From Hymenobacter terrestris (lineage in GTDB: Bacteria > Bacteroidota > Bacteroidia > Cytophagales > Hymenobacteraceae), in assembly GCF_013377905.1 (NCBI RefSeq), contig NZ_JABKAV010000035.1, positions 1 to 36,294 on the forward strand: a DNA stretch of 36,294 nt, given 5' to 3'. Below the pieces are notes generated by a model that saw only the letters and a program-made list of their open reading frames with translations, was not told the DNA's origin and did not search any database. Below are positions 17,203 through 26,657 of this stretch, in pieces (position 1 is the stretch's first letter; every line of letters starts with the position of its first letter). Position numbers and translations under genes: made by a program.

Positions 17203-17240
17203 AAGGCCCCGCACTCAATTGAGTGCGGGGCCTTCTTCGT
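17203..17240. terminator. Bidirectional terminator between amylase and kinase genes
   Basis: Perfect 32-bp palindrome (17203-17218 with 17219-17234, closing in ACTCAATTGAGT). Seven As (17198-17204) give T7 for the minus-strand kinase gene, and a T6 run lies just beyond on the plus strand for the amylase. Confidence 0.8.
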
Positions 17241-17245
17241 TTTTT

Positions 17246-17280
17246 AGCTAACAGCTAACAGCTAACAGCTTACAGCTTAC
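17246..17280. repeat. Five 7-bp tandem units (AGCTAAC/AGCTTAC) covering the kinase stop codon
   Basis: Three AGCTAAC units then two AGCTTAC units, without gaps. The last unit supplies the TAA stop of the kinase gene on the minus strand (17277-17279). Confidence 0.75.
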
Positions 17281-18128
17281 GCGCCAAGTTCTGCTTCGTG
17301 GAAGGCTACCAGGTCGTCGATAGGAGAGCGGATGATTTTGCCGACTTCCATCCCGTTATCCTTAGCTACCTGGGCCAGCGCGTCGCGGAAGTTGTAGCCT
17401 ACCGAGCCGATGCAGTTGAACGTGTAGTCCTGGTAGTTGGGGTAGTGGCGAACGATATTTTCGAAGAATGTTTCGAAGCCCTGCAGCACGATTTCGCGGC
17501 AGTAGCTGATGTTGTTGTGGTCGTAGGTGAATTTGGCGAAGCTGGCCAAAAAGCGGTTGGGTAGCGGCTGGTTGTAGAGCCGGTCTAGAATGTCGTCGCG
17601 GGTCAGGTTGAACTCTTCCAGAAAAATTTCCTGCAGACCCTCAGGCAGCAGGCCGCGCAGGTAGTCGCGCAGCAGCCGCTTGCCAATGAACGAGCCCGAG
17701 CCCTCGTCGCCCAGAAAGTAGCCTAACGAGTCGACGTTGTGAATAATCTTCTGCCCATCGTAGAGGCAGGAGTTGGTGCCGGTACCCAGAATGGCGCCAA
17801 AACCGGGCTTACGGCCCAGCAGCGCCCGGGCAGCGGCCAGCAAATCGTGGTCGACGGTAACGGTGGCGTTCGGAAACGTCTGGCGGATGGCGGCGGCCAG
17901 CACCTCGGCCTTTGCCGCCGATGATACGCCGGCGCCATAGTAATGCACCTGCGTAACGTCGGCCCGGGGCAGGTTGTCGGGCAGGTTATGGTCGAGCGAC
18001 TGGGCCACGGCGGCCGTTTTCATGAAGTCGGGATTGTAGCCCTCGGTGTTGAAGTACACACGGTTGCCAGCCTCATCGAGCTGGCACCAGCTGCTCTTGG
18101 TCGAGCCACCATCGGCAATAAGAATCAT
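17277..18128 (-). CDS. BadF/BadG-family ATPase, N-acetylglucosamine-kinase-like
   Basis: 283 residues of the ASKHA (sugar kinase/Hsp70/actin) fold. The ATG at 18128 is chosen because MILIADGGSTKSSW is the family N-terminus; the frame upstream to 18209 encodes unlikely protein. Motifs are phosphate 1 DGGSTKSS (6-13), HDLLAAA with a candidate base D95, phosphate 2 GTGTNS (115-120), GDEGSGSFIGK (140-150) and the C-terminal adenosine motif CIGSVGYNF. Relatives phosphorylate GlcNAc or glucosamine in the cytoplasm. Its place among carbohydrate genes fits sugar phosphorylation after uptake, but the substrate cannot be fixed from sequence. The last stop-containing codons lie in a tandem repeat. Confidence 0.88.
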   Translation of the reverse strand: MILIADGGSTKSSWCQLDEAGNRVYFNTEGYNPDFMKTAAVAQSLDHNLPDNLPRADVTQVHYYGAGVSSAAKAEVLAAAIRQTFPNATVTVDHDLLAAARALLGRKPGFGAILGTGTNSCLYDGQKIIHNVDSLGYFLGDEGSGSFIGKRLLRDYLRGLLPEGLQEIFLEEFNLTRDDILDRLYNQPLPNRFLASFAKFTYDHNNISYCREIVLQGFETFFENIVRHYPNYQDYTFNCIGSVGYNFRDALAQVAKDNGMEVGKIIRSPIDDLVAFHEAELGA

Positions 18129-18483
18129 ATCAGGGGGTGAAAAATGACAGAAAAGTCCTGCATCAGTTAATCTGCAAAGTTGCCGGAGCAGGAGCGAAGA
18201 ACGAAACACGGAAAACTTTTTCGTAGAAAAAAATGCTGCCCGTTCGATTTGTTCCTGTTGCGCAGCCTGCTTTAAGCGTGTCCGTCAGACACCAATCTTT
18301 ATCCAATGGGCTGTTTACGTGTTAAGTAGCTGATTAACAGTCAATAAAATATTGATATTTTTTCTTTGTAAATACTTCTTTTGCGCGATAAAGTAGTATT
18401 TTTATAACGCAAAACCCGGTGTTCGGCTGTTAGCTGATAATGGGTTAGCGCAATTTTCACCCACCTTCTTTATTCATTTACCC
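18129..18483. other. Divergent intergenic region, kinase / T9SS protein
   Basis: 355 bp, AT-rich from about 18310 to 18410. It holds a single REP-like word (GCTGTTAGCTGATAA near 18425-18440). Sequences resembling TAnnTTTG occur (TTCTTTTG at 18376-18383, with TTG 21 nt upstream at 18352-18354), but none is perfect. No RNA gene or small ORF is convincing. Confidence 0.4.
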
Positions 18484-19662
18484 ATGAAACAACACTTTAC
18501 TCTCGCAGCTCTTGGGCTGCTCACGGCCGCTTCTTTCTCGGCCCAGGCGCAGGCCCCCATTGTCATTGATGGCAAGCTTACAGCTACGGAGGTAGTTGCC
18601 AGTGGCTACCAGTTGGTAGGTCGCGAAACTGGGCCTCGTGGTTTTGGTGATGCTGGCCTGTTGGCCGTGTACGCCGCCGCCGATGCAACGAACCTGTACT
18701 TCTTTGTGGCTGGTACGCTCGAAACAAACCCTGATCTGAAGAATTCCATCCAGATGTTCATTGACCGGCCGGGTGTGGAAGGTATTCCAGTAGGCACAGC
18801 ACTACCGGTGCCCGCTGGAGTTGGTACCCCACCCGTAAACACGTCATTCGAGAAAATGGGTGCTAAGCTTGATTTGGCAGCCGACTTGGCACTTGGTCTG
18901 AGTGGCACTGGCACTGCTAACCAGGGACGGGTAGAAGCTGTCGTTTACTCGACTGGACCTAATGCCGCCAATGCCACCGTGGCAACGGGCGCTACGCCAC
19001 TCAACATCACGACGGGGGCACCTTATACTGTACCAGTTACGACTACAGGCACATTTGCTCCTTTCGCTGGTGCTACGGTAGCTTACGTTACCAGCCCTAA
19101 GCTTTCCGAAAACCCTGGATTTGCCAGCAACGGCAATGCGCCAGCTAATGGCTTCGAGATTCGGGTTAGCCGCTTAGCTATGGGCGTTCCAGCCACTGGT
19201 GGAGCTATTCGGATTTTTGTTCTGCAAAACAGCCAGGATGGTGGCTTCGCTTCCTCTGATTTCATCCCGCAGGCTACTTCGCCCGCCGGCTCTAATGCGC
19301 CTAACCTAGGTCCTAATCCTGACTTCACGGCCATTGCCGGCACGCAGGCTGCTACGCTCAATGTAACGGCTACGGGTCTGTCGGTAGTAACTTCCACGCA
19401 GTCGGCCATTGCCAGTGCCCTCAAGTTCGGCGTGTACCCCAACCCTACCGCTGGCGCTGCTACGGTATCGTACACGGTACCCGGTCAGCAGGAGGTAAGC
19501 GTTGAGGTGTTCAACGCCCTTGGTCAGCGCGTACGCTCGCTGGCTTCCGGCCGCCAGGGCGGTCTGCAGCAGCAGACCCTCAGCGACCTTGCTTCCGGTG
19601 CTTACTTCGTGAAGCTGCAGGTAGGTGGCCAGAGCACCAGCCAGAAGCTGATTGTACAGTAA
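18484..19662 (+). CDS. Secreted protein of unknown function with T9SS sorting domain
   Basis: 392 residues with a clear signal peptide (MKQHFTLAALGLLTAASFSAQAQA). The body (25-300) is beta-rich and low in charged residues. It starts APIVIDGKLTATEV and LAVYAAADATNLYFFVAGTLE, phrases typical of sandwich domains such as CBM9-like or DOMON-like modules in surface proteins, but no family is certain. A type-A T9SS tail closes it (about 315-392: FGVYPNPTAGAATVSY ... GAYFVKLQVGG). It is probably exported and surface-attached or released. Its position between the amylase/kinase pair and the SusCDE operon suggests a glycan-related role; this is inference. A very long perfect terminator hairpin follows. 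Confidence 0.85.
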   Translation: MKQHFTLAALGLLTAASFSAQAQAPIVIDGKLTATEVVASGYQLVGRETGPRGFGDAGLLAVYAAADATNLYFFVAGTLETNPDLKNSIQMFIDRPGVEGIPVGTALPVPAGVGTPPVNTSFEKMGAKLDLAADLALGLSGTGTANQGRVEAVVYSTGPNAANATVATGATPLNITTGAPYTVPVTTTGTFAPFAGATVAYVTSPKLSENPGFASNGNAPANGFEIRVSRLAMGVPATGGAIRIFVLQNSQDGGFASSDFIPQATSPAGSNAPNLGPNPDFTAIAGTQAATLNVTATGLSVVTSTQSAIASALKFGVYPNPTAGAATVSYTVPGQQEVSVEVFNALGQRVRSLASGRQGGLQQQTLSDLASGAYFVKLQVGGQSTSQKLIVQ

Positions 19663-19719
19663 ATGGCTACACCGCGCCGATGGTCTTCGTATAACACGAT
19701 TATCCTCGGTGCGTCGCTC

Positions 19720-19766
19720 CAAAGCAAAAGAGCCTTCCGCTAGTAGCGGAAGGCTCTTTTGCTTTG
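19720..19766. terminator. Terminator after the T9SS protein
   Basis: Perfect 21-bp arms (19720-19740, 19746-19766), loop TAGTA, with a TTTT inside the descending arm. It lies 57 bp after the stop codon. Confidence 0.75.
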
Positions 19767-19996
19767 ACAGTCTATCTGAAAATCAGAAAAATGAACTATT
19801 AGATAAAGCCTGAAATTTGCGCAGGTCCTGAAGTAAATTGTCCGTCATGCCGAGTTTGCCGAATCATCTCTACTGCTTCGTTTAACGACTGTGTTGAAGC
19901 GGCATAGATGCTTCGGTAAGTTCAATACGACGTTCGGATTGATTCTGATAACTTCCAAAACAGGATCTATTAAAAGAGTTTCCTGCAGTGGTGAGT
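19767..19996. other. Intergenic stretch between two terminators
   Basis: 230 bp between converging transcription units. It is moderately AT-rich, with no ORF, RNA gene or repeat recognised. Confidence 0.4.
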
Positions 19997-20039
19997 ACAA
20001 ATAAAAAAGCCGCTGAAATTCAGCGGCTTTTTTATTTGT
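19997..20039 (-). terminator. Terminator of the susCDE operon
   Basis: 21-nt arms (19997-20017 with 20019-20039) with A/T tracts flanking the core GCCGCTGAA. On the minus strand the stem ends in TTTTTT. It lies 55 bp after the susE stop. Confidence 0.8.
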
Positions 20040-20094
20040 AGGAATCAGGCGCCAGTTGCGTTGGAATAACCGAGGCTGGCGTGTACCGGGTAAG

Positions 20095-20925
20095 TTATTG
20101 CTTGATGATGGTCAGGCGGCCACCGGTAGCAGCACCTGCAGCGTCAGTCGTCACCTGCAGGCTGATTTTGTAAATACCGTCGGCAGCAATTTTTAAATCA
20201 CCCCCGCCGAGCGTCAGCGGAATACCTTGAGAGTAGTCGCCCGTTGCGCCACCCAAGTTGATTGCCCAGGCTTTGTTACGACGGAACTTGAAGTCGCCGA
20301 CCTTAAGAGCACGGGTAATCACGTACGACTTCGTGTCGCAGTCATAGGTAAGGTTGTCATCGGTTGCGTTGTCGTCGCTGGGCCAGCCATCGGCTGCCGG
20401 GCCCACAATACCCCAGGTGTTGGCGTTAGGGGGCAAGCATACTTTGTAGGAGGTAGCCGTGAAGGGCTGAGGCGTAGAAAATAGGGGCGCATTCGCGGCC
20501 AGCTCCGACTTCAGACGTACTTCCAGCTGTGCAGGCTGGCCGGACTCCAAGCCCAATCCATTGAGGGCTGCGTTCAGCCGCTCAACAGTAACCGTCGTAT
20601 TCGGACCAGCACCGGCCTCTAGGTTGGCAGGGGCCGCAAAGTTGTTGCCGGCTTTGTCCAACTGAATGGTATAAGTAACCGGCGGATTGTACTGGGTACT
20701 GGTGTTCTGCCAAGCAGGCGAAGTACCAGGCGTCCAGTTGAAAGTAACCGCCTGCTGGGTCGCGTTTACCTGCGTCAGTACCACAGTATTGCTCGAGGTT
20801 GTCAGCTGCGGGGCAGTTCCTTGGTCGAGCGTAACCTTGGTTTCGTCCTTTTCGCAGGAAGTTGTCAGGGCTAAACCAGCCACGGCCAGCCACCCTAAAG
20901 AAAAACGGGTAAGAAAAGTGCTCAT
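20095..20925 (-). CDS. SusE/SusF-family outer-membrane carbohydrate-binding lipoprotein
   Basis: 276 residues. The ATG at 20925 is preferred because it gives a lipoprotein signal (MSTFLTRF, then ALTTSC with Cys24); the longer frame adds implausible residues. An N-terminal SusE immunoglobulin-like domain (about 30-160) has the family phrase PVTYTIQLDKAGNNF and VERLNAALNGLGLESGQP. A C-terminal starch-binding-like domain (about 165-276) begins YKVCLPPNANTWGIVGPA and contains GDFKFRRNKAWAINLGG. SusE/F proteins bind starch at the cell surface beside SusC/SusD. It is the third and last gene of the operon, 85 bp after susD. It has one C-terminal binding domain where the B. thetaiotaomicron proteins have more. 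Confidence 0.9.
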   Translation of the reverse strand: MSTFLTRFSLGWLAVAGLALTTSCEKDETKVTLDQGTAPQLTTSSNTVVLTQVNATQQAVTFNWTPGTSPAWQNTSTQYNPPVTYTIQLDKAGNNFAAPANLEAGAGPNTTVTVERLNAALNGLGLESGQPAQLEVRLKSELAANAPLFSTPQPFTATSYKVCLPPNANTWGIVGPAADGWPSDDNATDDNLTYDCDTKSYVITRALKVGDFKFRRNKAWAINLGGATGDYSQGIPLTLGGGDLKIAADGIYKISLQVTTDAAGAATGGRLTIIKQ

Positions 20926-21010
20926 GGAGTAAAAGAAGAAAACGGTGGGAAAATGACCCTCATGGGGCCGACACTGCCATAAAAGTATCGGCCCCAAAAA
21001 AGTTCGGCGG

Positions 21011-22663
21011 TTAATAGCCTTCGTTCTGTTTCAGGTTCTGGTTAACCGAGAGGTCGGCGGCCGGAATCGGGTAAAGCTTGCGGAATGTTTCCACAGCCCG
21101 ACCGGCTGCTACGCCACCCTTCCAGGGCCATACGTAAGCCGCGGTTACGAAACGGTCGTAGCGGATCAGGTCGGTACGGCGGTGACCTTCCCAGTGCAAC
21201 TCACGGGCCCGCTCGTCGAGCAGGAACGTAGAGTTGGGGGCCAGCACCTGGCTCGTAACATCGGCCACCGGGCTAGGCGTGGTGGTAGGCAGACCAAATG
21301 CTCGGCGCCGGATCTGGTTTACATAGCCCAAAGCCAAGTTCGCGTCGCCGGAACCGCCGCGGCCTACAGCCTCAGCATAAATCAGCATCATCTCGGCTAC
21401 CCGGATCATGGGGAAGTCGACACTTGAAAAGTTTTGCGAACCGCCCAGCGCCTGACCACCCGAGGTGACGTTGCGGAACTTAAGCACGCCGAAACCCTGC
21501 GAAAACTGCCTCAGGTCGTTGATTTGTAGGGTCTGGCCCTGGGTCCAAAACCGACCCCGGCGGTCAAGGGTCGTATCGGGGAACATGTTGAATAAGGCAC
21601 TGGTGGTGCGCAGACCCTGCCAGCCGGTGGTCTGGCCCACTTTGCGCTGCCAGTCGGCCGCTGCACCCGTCGAGCCATTTACCAGGAACGTGGTGCCGCC
21701 GAAGCTCTGAGTGGTGTTCACATCGAATACCACTGGCCAGATAATTTCAGTACGGGCAACGGTGGCGTCGTTGTCGCCCAAAAATACGCGACCATAGGCC
21801 GAGGCAACTTCGCCGGCCGGGGCTTCCGTCAGCCGGTAGCCGGCATCAATAACGCGCTTGGCCTGCAGGGCCGCATCGGTGTAGCGGGCCGTGCCAGTGT
21901 ACACTTGGGCGTTGAGGTAAAGGCGGGCCAGCATACCCCAGGCAGCGGCCTTGTCTACGCGGCCGTATTCGTTGGTGCGGGCGTCGGCGAAGTTGGCATC
22001 GGCGGCCAACTCCGTCAATTCCTTCTCTACGAACGTGAAGTACTCGTTGCGGGTGTAGTAAGGCGGCTGAAAGAAGCCCACCGGATCGTTCTCAGTAACG
22101 AACGGGCCGTTGCCGAACAAGTCCATGGCGTGCATATAGGCCACAGCGCGCAAAAAACGAGCCTCAGCGCGGTACTTACGCACGGTAGCTGCATCGTCGG
22201 CGTTCAGACGGGCAGAGAGCTTATCGTCGGCCGACTCGCGCAGGAACTCATTGCAGATCGAGATTTCGTAGAAAATACGGCTGTACAGGCCCCGAATGAG
22301 GATGTTGGAGGCGTTCCAATTCATATTGTGCCAGTCCTGCACGCCCGGATCGGTCCAAGCTACTACGGCCTCATCGGTGGAAAGCTCCTGAGCACTCCAG
22401 TACTGACGAATATAGTCGGAGGAGCCTTCGTCGATACCCCCGATGTCGCCGCCGCCGGCCGGGCCCTGCTGGCCAGTGGTGGCGTAGCCGGCGTATAGCT
22501 TGGCTAGTACCTGGCGGTAGCCCTGCAGATCGGCAAATACTTTGTCAGGCGTCAGCTCGAAGCGGGGCTCCTGGTCGAGGTCTTTGGTGCAGGAGGTGCT
22601 CCCGGCAGCCAGGGCCAAGCCAGCCGAGGCAATCAGCAGTCCGCGAATGATAGATTTTTGCAT
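21011..22663 (-). CDS. SusD/RagB-family outer-membrane glycan-binding lipoprotein
   Basis: 550 residues, the usual SusD length. A lipoprotein signal ends at Cys25 (GSTSC). The TPR-like SusD fold is shown by the N-terminal LDQEPRFELTPDKVFADLQGYRQ region, the YRAEARFLRAVAYMHAMDLFGNGPFV motif (about 164-190), and the C-terminal RARELHWEGHRRTDLIRYDRF with YPIPAADLSVNQNLKQNEGY. It caps the SusC barrel and captures oligosaccharide. The gene starts 12 bp after the susC stop, so the two are co-transcribed and probably translationally coupled. Confidence 0.96.
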   Translation of the reverse strand: MQKSIIRGLLIASAGLALAAGSTSCTKDLDQEPRFELTPDKVFADLQGYRQVLAKLYAGYATTGQQGPAGGGDIGGIDEGSSDYIRQYWSAQELSTDEAVVAWTDPGVQDWHNMNWNASNILIRGLYSRIFYEISICNEFLRESADDKLSARLNADDAATVRKYRAEARFLRAVAYMHAMDLFGNGPFVTENDPVGFFQPPYYTRNEYFTFVEKELTELAADANFADARTNEYGRVDKAAAWGMLARLYLNAQVYTGTARYTDAALQAKRVIDAGYRLTEAPAGEVASAYGRVFLGDNDATVARTEIIWPVVFDVNTTQSFGGTTFLVNGSTGAAADWQRKVGQTTGWQGLRTTSALFNMFPDTTLDRRGRFWTQGQTLQINDLRQFSQGFGVLKFRNVTSGGQALGGSQNFSSVDFPMIRVAEMMLIYAEAVGRGGSGDANLALGYVNQIRRRAFGLPTTTPSPVADVTSQVLAPNSTFLLDERARELHWEGHRRTDLIRYDRFVTAAYVWPWKGGVAAGRAVETFRKLYPIPAADLSVNQNLKQNEGY

Positions 22664-22675
22664 GAGTGGGGGAAT

Positions 22676-25600
22676 TTAGATGCCGATGTTGAGACCAAAC
22701 GTGAACGTGCGGGCCCGGGGATAGAATTCGTTGTCGATGCCGTCCGAAATTTCGGGGTCGATGCCATCGTACTTCGTAATCAGGAATGCATTCTGAACCG
22801 CTGCGCTCAACCGAAGGTTCGCCTTGTCGTTGAACAACTTACCTACATTATAGCCGAGCGTAATGTTTTCGGCCCGCAGGAAGGAAGCGTTCTGCAGATA
22901 GTAGTCAGAAAATGCCTGCTGCGTAGTGAAGCCGGTATTGTAAATATCGCGTGGAATATTGGTTACAAAGCCAGTCGAACTGTTAGCATTGGCGAAGTTG
23001 GCCAAGTTGGCCGCCACGCCATTGTACACGTAATTGCCCACGTTGGCGCGCAACAGCATGCTCAGGTTCAGCTTGCGGTAGCCCACCGAGGGCGTGAAGC
23101 CCAGCGTCAGGCGTGCGGCCGGCTGCTTATAGTGGTAGAAGTCGCTCTCATCGGGTGTAACAGTACCGTTACCGTCGCGGTCGACGAACACGCCCTGTAG
23201 TGGCCGGCCATTGGCGTCGTACACCTGCTGCTGCGCATAGAATGAGTTAATGGGGAAGCCCACCGTCTGCCGCTGAATGCTGGCACCCGTACGGCCCGGA
23301 ATACCACCCGTTTCGTAACCGGTGAAGCCGGGCTCCTGCCGGCCCAGGTTGGTGATTTCGTTTTCGTTGTAGGCCAGGTTGAAGTTCAGGTTTACATTCA
23401 AATCCTGCGAACGCACAGCCGAGCCGTTGATGACAAATTCGATACCCCGGTTGCGCAGCGAGCCAACATTGGCATTGAGCCGGTTGGTGAGGTTGCCGCC
23501 GGCCGGTACAACTACGTTGGCCAGTAGGTCATCGGATGTACGCTCGTACACATCAATGGCACCCGTGATGCGGTCATCGAACAAGCCGTAGTCGAGGCCC
23601 AGGTTCCAGGTAGTGGTATTTTCCCAGCGCAGCTCGTTGTTATAGCCCGACGAGCGGTAGGTGATAACTGGCTGCCCGCCAAGCTGGTATTGGGCGGCAG
23701 CGTTACCCAGCACGTAGCGGGGCAGGTAATCATATGCATCCCCAATGTCCTGCTGGCCGGTGCGGCCGTAGCCGGCGCGCAGCTTCAGCTCAGAAATGGT
23801 GGTGTTGTCGGCCAAGAAACCCTCGCCCTTCAGGCGCCAGCCCAGGCCCAGGGCTGGAAACCAGCCGCTGCGGTTGCCCGGCGCAAAGCGCGAGGTGTTG
23901 TCATTCCGTATGGTAGCCGTAAGCAGGTAGCGGTCCTTCACATTCAGCGTAGTACGGCCGAAGTAAGAGAGGAATACCAGCTTGGAATAATAACCCGGTA
24001 CGATCAGCGTATCCTCGGGGTTTACCAGCGTAGTACGGTCGAAGCGTCGGTCCAGGAATCTGTCACCCTTGTTTACGAAGGTCTGGTAGGAGTAACCGCC
24101 CTGCACATCAAAGCGCGTGTCGCCGAAGTTGCGGCCGTAGGCCAAGTAGGTTTCCAGCAGCTGCATGATTTTGCGCTGGTTGAACTGGCTGTAGCGCCCG
24201 TTCAGGCCGGCATTGCCGATGGCATCAGGGTTGAAGTTGCCGAAGTCGGTGGACTGATTGGTGGTCGAGCCCTCGCCCTTCGACACATCGGTGCCCAGGT
24301 TGAGGTTGGCCCGCAGACCTTCCACGAAAGGCAGCTTGTAGTCGAGCTGCACGTTGCCAATCAGGCGGTCGACGGTGCTGATGTTGTTGGTGTTGCGCAG
24401 CGAGGCCACCGGGTTGCTGGGGGCCAGGCCCAGCGGCGTACCCGAGGGCTGCAGGAACTGGAAATAGCCGCCGTACAGGCCATATTGCTCGCCGGTACCG
24501 AATACGGGCTGGGTGGGGTCGAAGAGCACGGCCGCGCCTACTTGGCCGTTACCAATAAAGCGGTTGTCTACTCGCGTGCCCTTGGCGTTCACGTTCACCT
24601 TCAGCCGGTCGTTCAGCAATACCGGCGAGAGGCTGATGGAGCCGGAGTTCCGCTTCAGGTTGTTGGTGATGACGATACCGTCCTGGTTGAGGTTGCCGTA
24701 AGAAACGCGGAAGGGCAGCTTGCCCACCGAGCCGGTCAGGCTGATGTTGTTGTCGTAGGTGGCGGCGGTGCGGAAAATCTCCTTTTGCCAGTTGGTGTTG
24801 GCCGTACCCAGCGTGGCGGCCTGCGAAGCCGAACCATTCTCCTGAACGATCTGCCGCAACTCGTCGGCATTCAGGACATCGTACTCCTGGAAGCGTTGCG
24901 AAACCGACGTCTGCGACGACAGGTTAACCGTTAGCTTCTCGCCCGGCAGGCCGGTTTTGGTGGTTATCAGAATAACGCCGTTGGATGCCCGGTTACCATA
25001 AATGGCCGTGGCCGAGGCGTCCTTGAGCACCGTTACCGACTCGATGTCGTTGGGATTGATAAGCGAGAGCGGGTTGCTGGCACCCGAAATACCGCCTTTG
25101 TCCACCGGCACGCCATCAATCACGTACAACGGGTCGTTGTTGGCATTGAGCGAGGAGTTGCCGCGGATACGCACCGTAGAGGCCGCACCCGGAGCGCCGC
25201 CGCCGGTCGTAATGCTGACGCCGGCAATCTTGCCCTGCACCAACTGCTCGGGGTTGGTTACTTGGCCCTTTACAAACTCCTTTTCTGATACGGTGGCAAC
25301 CGAGCCGGTTACATCCTGCTTGCGCTGGGTGCCGTAGCCCACTACCACTGCCTCGTTGAGCAGAGTAGTGTTTTCCGAGATAGTTAGGGCGGGCACAGCC
25401 GTATTCTGGCCGGCAGCTACGCTGATAGCCTTGCGCTGGGTAGAGAACCCGACGAACGAAATAACGAGCGTCTGCGGACCAGTGGGCGCGTTCTGGATCA
25501 GGAATGTACCGTCGCCGTTGGTAGAACCGCCCACGGAGGTACCATCAATCAGCACCGTTACGCCCGGCAGGCCTTCGCCTTTCTCGTCGAGCACCCGGCC

Positions 25601-25696
25601 GCTGACCGTACCAATTCCCTGCGCATAGGCACTGCTGATGCCCGCGCCTGCGCACAGCAGTGGCAGTACCACTTTCGCCAGATAAGGGTTTTTCAT
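22676..25696 (-). CDS. SusC/RagA-family TonB-dependent outer-membrane transporter
   Basis: 1006 residues from the ATG at 25696. That start gives the signal MKNPYLAKVVLPLLCAGAGI ending AYAQ; the frame upstream to 25909 is not signal-like. A carboxypeptidase-like regulatory domain (about 27-110) includes VSGRVLDEKGEGLPGVTV. Then come the TonB-box region NEAVVVGYGTQ (114-124) and the plug (about 125-245), with RIRGNSSLNANNDPLYVIDG and SVTVLKDASATAIYG. A large beta-barrel ends in an aromatic strand (ARTFTFGLNIGI). It imports glycan fragments, powered by TonB-ExbBD. First gene of the susC-D-E operon. Neither a SusR-type nor a hybrid two-component regulator nor an ECF sigma/anti-sigma pair is next to it. 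Confidence 0.96.
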   Translation of the reverse strand: MKNPYLAKVVLPLLCAGAGISSAYAQGIGTVSGRVLDEKGEGLPGVTVLIDGTSVGGSTNGDGTFLIQNAPTGPQTLVISFVGFSTQRKAISVAAGQNTAVPALTISENTTLLNEAVVVGYGTQRKQDVTGSVATVSEKEFVKGQVTNPEQLVQGKIAGVSITTGGGAPGAASTVRIRGNSSLNANNDPLYVIDGVPVDKGGISGASNPLSLINPNDIESVTVLKDASATAIYGNRASNGVILITTKTGLPGEKLTVNLSSQTSVSQRFQEYDVLNADELRQIVQENGSASQAATLGTANTNWQKEIFRTAATYDNNISLTGSVGKLPFRVSYGNLNQDGIVITNNLKRNSGSISLSPVLLNDRLKVNVNAKGTRVDNRFIGNGQVGAAVLFDPTQPVFGTGEQYGLYGGYFQFLQPSGTPLGLAPSNPVASLRNTNNISTVDRLIGNVQLDYKLPFVEGLRANLNLGTDVSKGEGSTTNQSTDFGNFNPDAIGNAGLNGRYSQFNQRKIMQLLETYLAYGRNFGDTRFDVQGGYSYQTFVNKGDRFLDRRFDRTTLVNPEDTLIVPGYYSKLVFLSYFGRTTLNVKDRYLLTATIRNDNTSRFAPGNRSGWFPALGLGWRLKGEGFLADNTTISELKLRAGYGRTGQQDIGDAYDYLPRYVLGNAAAQYQLGGQPVITYRSSGYNNELRWENTTTWNLGLDYGLFDDRITGAIDVYERTSDDLLANVVVPAGGNLTNRLNANVGSLRNRGIEFVINGSAVRSQDLNVNLNFNLAYNENEITNLGRQEPGFTGYETGGIPGRTGASIQRQTVGFPINSFYAQQQVYDANGRPLQGVFVDRDGNGTVTPDESDFYHYKQPAARLTLGFTPSVGYRKLNLSMLLRANVGNYVYNGVAANLANFANANSSTGFVTNIPRDIYNTGFTTQQAFSDYYLQNASFLRAENITLGYNVGKLFNDKANLRLSAAVQNAFLITKYDGIDPEISDGIDNEFYPRARTFTFGLNIGI

Positions 25697-26657
25697 GTGA
25701 AAATTATTAGAGGTTGAGATGAGGTTGTCCGCTCTCGGACGGAATGGGAATTTTTCGGATGACGACCACGGCCATAAGCCGTTGGTCGGCGTAGCGGCTG
25801 CATATGTACCGCAACGTTGCCGGAGGCAGCCCATACGGTTATCAAAATACGCAGAAACACCGCAAGATAAGCCTCCCCATACCATAAATCTGAGCTTTGC
25901 TATGCCCAAAACGGTTTAGTTATAATTGCATTTTGAGGTATCTGGCAATTCAGATGCTAGGCAGGGATGAGTATGAGCAGCCGACAAGGACCCACTGATA
26001 CAGTATGTTTTTGCCTGTTTGGCGCTCGAACGCGCCTGGAATCAGCATGTTTGGAAAGGCGGAAGCCGGCGATAGTCAGGTACTAAAAGAGGTGATAATA
26101 GGTGCTGTGTTGCTTGGTATTACCGGATGGTAGCTTTTAGTTGGCAAATAGTTGAAGTTTTATGATGGGAAGATTAATAAAAGGCTGAATCAAGTGTAAT
26201 TCAGCTGTTGAATTGATGCTGGATTGATTGATATTAGTTTATTGCATTACTCAGAGTAGCATGCTTACCGCCAGAAGATGGTTGAATATGGCAAATAGAG
26301 GAAAAGTTTAAGTCAACGCAGTAGTGGTATTCTGCTGCATATACGGCAGCATGTAAGGGGTTGTATTTGTACATAACCTAGGATTTTGCGAGTCGCCCAT
26401 CGTTGCAGTCCTGAGTAATCCGGACACACTGCGGCCAGTATGGCCAAGAGGTGTAGGTGAGAGCTTACTCACCCACTACCGGTGCTTCCGGCCAGTCGTG
26501 CCAAATGAATTTTCCCGGAAAAATACAGGATGCCAAAATGCCTTGAAACCCAATATTTAGCCTGCTCGTTACCGCTACCGTTCTCTGTTCCTGCTACCTG
26601 CCGATTAGGGCGTAGCTTGCTACAAATTCACCCAGCTGCCACCCAACCGTTTCGCCT
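25697..26657. other. 961-bp divergent intergenic region, susC operon / esterase
   Basis: Longest gene-free stretch of the window. The half nearest susC is a plausible 5' UTR and promoter zone for that operon. From about 25920 to 26400 it is AT-rich and shows no ORF. A hairpin GGTGAG / CTCACC (26456-26461 with 26468-26473) and GCTGC / GCAGC near 26340 are the only local structures. No riboswitch, tRNA or REP word was recognised. Regulatory sites for both units presumably lie here. Confidence 0.5.

Noticed and set aside
17246..17280. Possible CRISPR-like array
   Set aside because: The 7-bp units are contiguous with no spacers, so it is a simple tandem repeat of the REP-like word.
18129..18209. 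27-codon N-terminal extension of the BadF-type kinase
   Set aside because: Family proteins start at the MILIADGGSTK segment; the extension looks untranslated.
23690..24934. 414-codon plus-strand frame opposite susC
   Set aside because: Antisense shadow of a clear SusC gene.
25697..25909. 71-codon N-terminal extension of SusC
   Set aside because: The extension is not signal-like, while MKNPYLAKVV at 25696 begins a proper signal peptide.
26395..26500. Possible riboswitch before the esterase
   Set aside because: Hairpins exist, but I could not match the conserved core of the cobalamin class or any other I checked by eye.
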